Source: Forficula auricularia (taxonomy: Eukaryota; Arthropoda; Insecta; Dermaptera; Forficulidae). From it: a stretch of DNA of 64,000 nucleotides. A program made the position numbers and the translations under genes. A model generated the notes under the pieces. It was not told the origin of the DNA. It was given only the letters and a program-made list of their open reading frames with translations, and made no database searches. The DNA lies in contig JALMQS010000162.1 in assembly GCA_024734495.1 (NCBI GenBank), positions 1,774,275 through 1,838,274 of the forward strand, written 5' to 3'. Shown piece after piece: positions 56,695-64,000 of the stretch. Numbering within the stretch: the first letter of the stretch is position 1; every line of letters begins with the position of its first letter.

Positions 56695-56922
56695 TTCGAA
56701 AATCAACTCCATCAATTACTCTTGTCCTATTTCGAGATGAGGATTAGCCTTTAGGTACAACAAATGATTGACAGCAAGGAATTAACGAGCATTTTGCCGA
56801 AAGAAAAGAAAGAACCTTTAGTCAGGGTTTTCAATATGGATGACCTACAAGTTGCCTTCATCATTCTCTTTTTTGGTCTAAGCATATCAACCTTTTGTAT
56901 TTCTTTTAGAATTATTCTCTAA
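56695..56922 (+). pseudogene. Ionotropic receptor-like C-terminal fragment
   Basis: The frame 56764-56922 reads MIDSKELTSILPKEKKEP, then VFNMDDLQVAFIILFFGLSIS followed by a stop, matching the end of the ligand-binding S2 lobe and the last membrane segment of arthropod ionotropic receptors (iGluR relatives). Directly upstream in frame is TAG at 56752, at a position where the family usually has Trp, preceded by NQLHQLLLSYFEMRISL. The preceding family-like piece, MRFSIRKSTPS, is in another frame. So it holds at least one frameshift and one stop, unless an intron ends at CCTTTAG. No other receptor exon was found nearby. Family assignment is by motif only. Confidence 0.55.
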
Positions 56923-56961
56923 ACATTGGCTCCTTCACTAGAGATACTTAAAGTTTATAGT

Positions 56962-57375
56962 ATAAATTTATAATTAAAAACAAAGAAATACAGAGTGTAG
57001 CTCGGACTTTCAGGTAATTGGAAATTAAAAGACGAAGACGGAATTCAACTGTTTTGTTAAATGTTTGCAGCGATCTTTTTCATTTGAAGTGATCTTTATT
57101 CATATTGAATTATCTGTTAGGTACCACAGAGAAGTTTACTTGACTTGCGATCTTCGTAAAATAGTCAGCAAAACATTAATATATGTATTTATTCCTTAAT
57201 ATATTAAAATATGTATTTTCAAATTTTGTGTAAATTTTAAAAATAAACAACTTTGTTTTTTCAATTATTGTAGTTTATAATATTTGCAATAAACTCTCTT
57301 ACCTAAAGTTAATTAAAACAATTTCTTCTCAAATTTACACCTTTTTTCATTGTAAAATAAAAGTAATCATTGTCT
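56962..57375 (+). repeat. Segmental duplication, copy 2
   Basis: Second copy of 54968-55400. The companion flank (TTTTTAAATTAGCTAATTTT) is displaced to 58573, so about 1.2 kb lies between the two parts here. Confidence 0.8.
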
Positions 57376-58572
57376 ATAATAGAACGTTACAATGTATCCA
57401 TCGGTATATTGTATAAAGAGATTGCAAAGAGAGACGGATTGGAAAGAGAGGGTAAAAATAGTATCTAATTAATTCTAGTTCTATATAAATTTTCATTTAA
57501 ATATAAATTATAAAAAAAAATAACTTAATAATAATTTCCTTTGTTCAATAGATTAGAACTAAAAATAGATTATTAGCAAAAGTTAATAGTAAATGATAGA
57601 TTGAAATTTGAATTCACGCAGAAATGGAGTACAATGCATTGCTGTGGATGAGCCTCTTCAGAATTGTTTAAATATATCTCTTTTTTTCACTGAAAAAGAA
57701 GTAATACTATAAAATTTACTTAAAAATCGTTGCTTGAAAACAAGGGAGAAGGAAAGAGGAGAGGCGAAGGAGAGGCAGGATTCGAAGCCAGAGAGTCTTT
57801 ACACACAACTCACTACGCAGTCATTGATGACACTTCTCTCTAAACATTGATTGGAGCGAGCTCATACTATGCTTTTTCATACTACACCCTGCTCTATACA
57901 CATTCGTTGAGGACAGATCTCCACACATTCATAGGAGAGAGCATATACTTATCTCATCATATTTTCCTACCTTCCACTCGATATATAAACATATCTAAAT
58001 TGGAGTCCAATTCTATTTCTTTCGCTATTTCTACGGGACACCTAGAATTCTTCTTCCAAAGTGCACTGCCTATCAATTAATCGGTGCAGAAGCTAAAATT
58101 CGGTCTCCAAGAAGACAGCCGGAAGGAAGGACAATTCCAAGAAGAGGAATTTGTTACCAAGGGAGGAAATTGCTGTAATCGAGAAGATTGAAAAGGCGAT
58201 CATATACCTTTCGCCACCAAGGAGCGTAACAATCCTACTTTCATCATTTTCTCTAACAAACATTCTCTTTCTGTTAAAGTCAAGCAAGGATAAAGATACA
58301 TTCACATTATAGATATTAAATAATTCTAACCAGCATCTTTATTATTATTGAAAAGTTCCACATCCTTCCTTTCCATCTAATTTCATTTGTTTTTTTTATT
58401 TTTATTCTTAATCCATTTTTATTAAATTTCACACTAAAAGTAGTAAATCAAATTCACAGTAAATTCAATCAATTTAAGATTTTAAGCATTAAGAGAGATA
58501 ACCCTGAGGATACACCCACCACCACTAAATTAAATCACAAACCAACATCCCAAATATCATTTTACCCACTGC
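57376..58572. other. Unique-looking DNA, no recognised gene
   Basis: Richer in C and G than its neighbours (57720-58320), with a purine-rich tract at 57740-57780 and a 77-codon frame at 57847-58080 with no motif. It could be a non-coding transcript or exon, but nothing in the sequence proves it. Confidence 0.35.
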
Positions 58573-58679
58573 AATGTTTTTAAATTAGCTAATTTTGACA
58601 AAAAAAATCAAATATTTTTTTTCTAAAAAGAAAGTATTGAGTATTGTACCATTTTGAAATCTCGACTGAATAGGCCAGA

Positions 58680-59521
58680 TTTTTACTTTTACCATACAGG
58701 GTATGGTCAAATATTTTAAAGTGTTTTTTCCTTCTTTTTCAGAAATAACTTAAAAACGGCTTAAACTATTTTGATTAAAAAAATTGAGCGCAATCATGGT
58801 ATTTCGCCTACAAAAAAGCTCTAATAAGTGAACATCGAAAAATTATATTTTTCGAGAAATAATTGTTTTGTCAAAATGTCTGTTAGTCTGCCTGGTTGTC
58901 TGGTTTTCTGTTAATTAGTTAGTCTGTGCGTTACTCAATCTTTGTGGACGAGCTAGCTCACAAACTACGTTTGAATATCGAAACCCAAATTCCACGTGAG
59001 TTTTGGTCCATTGAGCTTAAGAGCTGATTAGATTTTGGTGCATATCGACCCCGGGGTGGAGGGGGTCAAAAATTAAAAATCTAGGCCATTTGAGCAAACT
59101 CAACTCAAATTTTGTATACATAATCAGAGGGACTCGAGTATAAAAATGCAAAAATTAACCCCCCCCCCCTACATTATTACAAATAATTTTATTGCCCAGG
59201 TGTTTTTTTTTATAATGATATTGATACAAGAAGAAGTTGCACCAGAGGGTACAACCTCTGAAGTCCGTGGTGGACCCTTGTAACGTGAAGATAAGGGGAG
59301 ATTTAGGGATTGGGTAGAGGTCGAAGGTATCTGTGGATGCTGGTCTTGAAAGTTTGAAGGTTATAAGTAGCTGGAAAGACGGTCGGGGAAGAGAATTCCA
59401 GTCTCTAGATGTCATAGGGATAAATGAATTGGCGAATGCGTTTGTTCGATTAGTATCTAGTTTAAGCGCATAGGTTGTATGGTAAAGTCGAGTGGATGGC
59501 CACATCTGAACACGTCAGCTT
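58680..59521 (+). mobile_element. Family A repeat, copy 13, split by a LINE
   Basis: 5' part to 59200, 3' part from 59472 (AGGTTGTATGGTAAAGTC). ATT on both flanks, one tandem unit. Confidence 0.85.
59201..59471 (-). mobile_element. LINE reverse-transcriptase 3' fragment
   Basis: On the - strand it encodes ALKLDTNRTNAFANSFIPMT and SRDWNSLPRPSF, the C-terminal signature of Jockey/CR1-type non-LTR retrotransposon ORF2. It ends in an A-run next to the insertion point. The 3-bp AGG is present at both junctions. The catalytic domain is missing (5' truncation). Confidence 0.82.
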
Positions 59522-59566
59522 ATTTTGAAGTCGAATAAAAAGAGATATGATTAATAGCAAATGGTC

Positions 59567-59688
59567 AAAAATTAAAAGAGCCTGGGGGAGGGGGTTCTTT
59601 TGTAGATTTTGACTTTTGAATATTAAATTTAAGAGAGGGGCAGGTATATGGCAAAGTTATATAAATGGGCAAAACAGTTTATTTATTT
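59567..59688 (+). mobile_element. Family A tail fragment, copy 14
   Basis: Contains AGGGGCAGGTATATGGCAAAG and AAACAGTTTATTTA, closest to the diverged copies 5 and 6. Confidence 0.55.
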
Positions 59689-60064
59689 TTTTATTCCTTC
59701 CACCCCCCAATTCCCTTCACCATTAAACGTGGATGTGAGCTTCAATTGGAACATTGATTATTTTATAAATATTTCAATTAATGAAATTGTCTTTTTATCT
59801 AGATCAAATCAATATGAGATAGGCAAGTTTTAAAAGACTTACATATATTATTTCTAGAGTAATAACTCTTGCTCAATAATATAATGACTGAAATGATGAA
59901 GCAATCAGAAAGGTGAACGAGAAATTCAAAGCGTTCGATATTAAAAAATCTATAGAGGCTCAAATTATCTCCTCTAAAATGTTTTCTATATCCCCTTTTT
60001 GAGCGTTCGTTGCTGGACTAATAATAGTACAATGAGATTAAAATTAAAATAAATATAAAGTTTT

Positions 60065-60215
60065 TGTGCCGAGAGTAGCAGAATTTTTAAGTATATTGAA
60101 GGAAGACAATAAAAGAGTGTGTCTTCTGCTGGAATTATAGTCTCGTTTTAAATAAATAAAATTTATAATTCCAGCAGAAGACACAATCTTTTATTGTTCT
60201 CCTTCAATAAAATTA
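60065..60215. repeat. Foldback, third copy of the 15.7/39.4 kb family
   Basis: GCCGAGAGTAGCAGAATTTT, then TGTGTCTTCTGCTGGAATTA and its complement. The centre reads ATAGTC|TCGTTTTAAAT, keeping the last bases of the ribozyme-like motif next to the start of the right arm. Confidence 0.85.
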
Positions 60216-60689
60216 AATTATTTAAAATTTTACACCTTTCCTAGCTGGTCAATTTCTCCATCCTCCATATTATCCATTCTTGCCCTTAGTATTTGTCTAC
60301 TTCTTCTCAATTCCCTTTTGAACTTTCTAGATTCCTAGCTCCTCTAAAAAACCTCACCTATAAATTTCTAGCCATAAACAAAAGAACTATGGGTAGAAAA
60401 TAAAAGTTCTCCGAGACAAAAAATTCTTAATAACACTTAATAAGGGTTTATAAGAGTGATTTCATTTCATATGTATTATATAAATAAACTGCAACCGATC
60501 GTTGTTAAACTTTATCCAATGTACTTATTCTAAGGTAAAAGTACTTTAAAATATAATTTTACAAAAAATTTTATGACTTTTTTGTGGTCCTCAAGGTACT
60601 TAATTAGAATTTTAAATTTCATCAAAATTGGTTTAGTCATTTTCAAAATATTTAGAACAAACTAAAAAAGTTCTGAAATAAAGTACTAA
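60216..60689. other. AT-rich DNA, nothing recognised
   Basis: No exon or element end found. Confidence 0.45.
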
Positions 60690-61056
60690 TGTTTGTGGGC
60701 CGATATGTACCAAAAACTAATCAGCGCTTCATTTTGTTAAAATAATGCTAGGTTTTCAATTTCATTTCAATCAGTTGTACGGCATGGGAAATGTGGACGA
60801 AAAAAACGATAACAAACATCCATCCGCACGCACTTCCTGAAAAAATCGCACTTTTTGGCCTCTGGACAAGATCAAATGTGATTTTTTGCAAAACCGTCAC
60901 GTGCTAAAATTCAAACTAAATTAATACTACAATTTGCGACTATAATTGAGACCATTGGTTCCGTAGTCTTTACCTGAGGAACCTTTGAAGTCGCGATTGC
61001 TGCAAGACCGATTACAATACTTTACCTATGCTTCGCATTGGATAAAGTAAAAAGCC
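60690..61056 (-). mobile_element. Distant relative of family A
   Basis: On the - strand it starts TTTACTTTATCCAATGCG, then GGTAAAGTATTGTAATCGG, and ends with GCTGATTAG, TTTTGGTACATATCGGCCC. Order and spacing of these landmarks follow family A (GTATTGTAATCG; GAGCTGATTAG; GGTGCATATCGACCC), but the sequence between them differs. Confidence 0.6.
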
Positions 61057-62305
61057 AAAATGTTTCTATGAGGTAATAAGAGATCAAGGGATCTAGTGAA
61101 AGCCGAATTTTTTATTAATTTTTTTATAGTTGGATTCTGACTTGTATTCAGGATGTCAAGAAGGTGAATTAGCTGCGAATACGGGACTTGTAAAGTGTAG
61201 GAAATGAGCGCCTGGACTTGAATAAAAAGTCAAATTTCTTAAAGGTAGGTTTTTCTCCAGACTGAACCGCAAGGACGCAGAGTTCTGTTTTTCATATAGT
61301 TTAAATCTGAAAGAAAAAATATTTAATTCAATTAAACGAAAGCACAAATGCACCTAAAAAACAGACAAACAAACAAGGTCATATTATTATTATAATATCT
61401 ACACCTATGCATAATTTATGACTTAAGATCAAAAACCAATGATCTCATTTTTGTTATGATATATTTAGAAATGAATGTGTGTGTAGCTCAAAGACAATTA
61501 GAAATATATATATATATATATATAATTGCTTTCAGGGCTGAGGTCTACTAGATGTTAAATATTTCCTTCTTTGTTTGTCGTTGTATGCTGATTGGAATCA
61601 GAAAGTCTCTCTTTCATTCCTCTCTCTTGTATATATCTATATTGCTATATTATATATCTAGTATAAAAAGAATTGATGTATATTTATTTAAATCTGTTGA
61701 ATAAAACATGACTAGAATATTTTAAATATTATTTTAATTGATGTTAATGTTGTTTAATCGTCATCTTCGTTTCGAATATAAATTGTGATTTATTACTTCA
61801 TTCTCTTGAAAAATTCCGAAATACTCTATTCAATAGTGATTATAATAAATCTTAAAACATTCTGTTGTGTTGAAATAAATCATAATGATTGTTTGTATCA
61901 AAATAACTATTTACTATAAGTACCTACAACCGAAAAATATATTAAAAATGAAAAAAATGTGTCTAGAAAAATTCCATGTCATTGGCACTGGAAAGATGCG
62001 GAAGAAGGGCCTAAATAAACGAATAAGTTAAATTTCTTGGTTACAATTTGGCTTTCAATAAATTTCTGAAAGGCAGTTTTTCTAAAATGATGGATGTTAG
62101 AAAATGCCGTTTTTATGCAGTTACCATTAATAAATATTGTTCTAGCTTATAGCACAGGAGTTCTCGACCGGGTGCCTCCCCCTCAAGGGATAATTTTAGT
62201 ATTTCAGGGGGAATTAATCTGGTTACAAATTTCAAAAGTTTTAAAGAACATATTAAAGAACTGGCAAAAAACAAAAACAACCTCAGCTTTTTCATTAGGT
62301 AAATA
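61057..62305. other. AT-rich DNA, few landmarks
   Basis: A (TA)n run at 61506-61525. 62152 (CAGGAGTTCTCGACCGGG) resembles a hAT end without a matching partner. No gene recognised. Confidence 0.45.
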
Positions 62306-62469
62306 CGAGAGTGAACCGCGACCTAAAATCGTGTACACCTACTTCCACTTCCACTTTCATTTCCAAATAGAAGACAATAGATGACAATAGATTATCTAAT
62401 GAATTTCAAAGTAATTCCAAATAATTCCAAAGACGGTGTACATCTAATTCCAATCGCGGTTAACCCTCG
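62306..62469. mobile_element. 165-bp MITE, copy 3
   Basis: Ends CGAGAGTGAACCGCGA and the complement of CGAGGGTTAACCGCGA, flanked by GGTAAATA (62298-62305) and GATAAATA (62470-62477). Confidence 0.85.
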
Positions 62470-62729
62470 GATAAATACTAAAAACTCTGAGTTTTTGATT
62501 TAGAAAATCCTGGAAAGGGATCAATTGCAATCTTGTAAAAGGGGTTCTCACTTTTTTATACTTTTAAGTGTATACAATACATTGTATGTCGCTGTGATAA
62601 ATTTAAAGTACAGCACCTGGGTGAAGAAGAGAACTCACTATAGTGAAAATTACAATATATGAAGTTTAGTTTATGGGTTAAAAAAGATATTCCAATATTG
62701 TAGAGTGTATGGACTTGAATCAATAACAA

Positions 62730-64000
62730 ATAATGTGTATATGATGTCGACACATCCTCTCGATATAACAGACCAAAAGAATTATAAATGAGAAAGAAAT
62801 CGTTCGATTTTATCGATTTAATCTATCTTGAGGATTCATAGTAGTTTTTTAATATAAGAAAATAGCATTTTGATTAATAATTTTGTAGTTTAAAATAAAT
62901 TGTATGAATAGATTCAATTTCTTCTCTCCGGGAGCGAATCAACTCAGAAATGTTAAAAAGTTTTATTTTTTCTCATTAGATATTTATTCAAATCTGTTGA
63001 AATTTCATATCTGTGTGTTATTTAATTTTATCTTTTATAGAAAATAATTATAATTAGGAAATTTGCATTTTAAAGTCTAATTTGAAAAAATCGCTAATAA
63101 CTCCTTTGTAATAATTTTTAAAAATATGAAATTAATAAATATTATAAAACAATTATTTATTAATAATTCAATTCAATTTTGAACGAAATTGATTCAGTAC
63201 TTTTTGAGAAAATGGTCAAATCCAACTAAAAAACGATATCCATAACAAATGGGTCCGTCATGCCGGGAGATTTGCGACCCAGCATCATGATAAAAAAATA
63301 TAAATGAGAAAGAAATCGATCTTATTTTATCGATTTAATCTATGTCAGATACACGTAATAATTCTAATAGAAGAACATAGCTTTTCAATTAAGAATTGTG
63401 TTGTCTAAATGAAATGTTATGAAAACATTCAGTTTCTTCACAGGAGCGGTAAGTCGAATAGAAATGGCAAAAGAGTTTAATTTTTCCTCATCACAAATTC
63501 AAGATTTTATTGAAATTTCTTGTCTGTGAAATATTTTCTTTTATCTTTTATATCAAATAGTTTTTATTAGAATATTTGGATTTTAAAAGGTAGTTTATTT
63601 GAAGTCTAATTTAAAAAATCGCTAATTATTACTTTGAAATAATTTTTAAAAATATGACAATAATATATATTATAAAACAATTAATATTAATAATTTAATT
63701 CAATTTTGAAAGAAATTGATTGAATAGTTTTTAAGAAAATGGTAAAAAGCTAGAAAACCGTAGCAAAGGACTCGCTGATGCCGGATGACTTGCGATCTAG
63801 ACCCTTGAAGAGACTAAACGCATTATAAATGAGAAAGAAACCGATCTTATTTGATATATTTCTTCTATCTGAAGGTTCACAGTATGTCTGTTACATAAGA
63901 AAATGGCATTTTGATTAAGAATTTTGTAGTTTAAAATAAATTGTATGAATAGATTCGAATTTCTTCTCTCCGGGAGCGAATCAACTAGAAATGTCAAAAA
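62730..64000 (-). repeat. Tandem array, ~520-bp period, runs off the window
   Basis: The marker TATAAATGAGAAAGAAATCG occurs near 62783, 63299 and (one change) 63822, giving spacings of about 516-523. Each unit also has GGGAGCGAAT-like sequence. Related single units lie at 1-250, 27200-27470 and 28010-28300. Confidence 0.8.

Noticed and set aside
57847..58080. 77-codon frame in the C/G-richer stretch
   Set aside because: No motif, no splice partner found and no reading-frame conservation to compare; left as unassigned.
59155..59505. A stand-alone 116-codon gene
   Set aside because: It is the truncated C-terminus of a LINE reverse transcriptase inserted in a family A copy.

Overview
This window looks like AT-rich, repeat-dense nuclear DNA of an invertebrate animal. 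Evidence for an animal: a COMMD2 gene split by introns, a secreted multi-exon cysteine-rich (VWC-type) gene, and a decayed ionotropic-receptor-like fragment; the last favours a protostome, probably an arthropod (a copepod-like crustacean would fit, but that is a guess). There is one 100-N assembly gap (53279-53378). I see no bacterial features, rRNA or intact tRNA genes.

Two genes can be rebuilt exon by exon. (1) On the + strand, exons between 13564 and 38748 splice in frame into a 240-residue cysteine-rich protein made of von Willebrand factor C-type modules and a short tail; the signal-peptide exon was not found. (2) On the - strand, five exons between 50951 and 42714 splice into a complete 201-residue COMMD2, a Commander-complex subunit. 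The two genes converge, about 4 kb apart, and nothing suggests they work together. A third trace, 56695-56922 (+), looks like the C-terminal end of an ionotropic receptor with a frameshift and an in-frame stop.

Almost everything else is transposon-derived. At least 15 copies or pieces of one non-coding family (here called family A) are scattered throughout: TTTACTTTACC start, (GTCT)n stretch, variable tandem units of about 110 bp, CAGCTT end. There are hAT-like elements with 8-bp target duplications (2442-5217, 9857-10556, 31172-31601, 37812-38384, others), PIF/Harbinger-like MITEs with TTA/TAA duplications (22692-22987, 23253-24243, 52782-53074), Tigger/mariner-like MITEs, three copies of a 165-bp MITE with 8-bp duplications, two LINE 3' ends, mariner transposase relics, and many foldback elements.

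The most interesting signal: many foldback elements, otherwise unrelated in sequence, carry a hammerhead-ribozyme-like core (CTGANGA, a hairpin, GAAA, then a short stem III and the cleavage site). In one family (15.7 kb, 39.4 kb, 60.1 kb) the inner end of the inverted-repeat arm coincides with the predicted self-cleavage position. Such motifs are known from Penelope-like retroelements; here they sit in short inverted-repeat elements with no visible reverse transcriptase.

Layout: 1-13.5 kb repeats; 13.5-38.7 kb VWC gene with TE-filled introns; 38.7-42.7 kb convergent intergenic repeats; 42.7-51 kb COMMD2; 51-62.6 kb repeats, a segmental duplication and the receptor fragment; 62.7-64 kb a tandem array with a period of about 520 bp running off the window, related to bases 1-250 and to a 1.5-kb palindrome at 27-28.5 kb.
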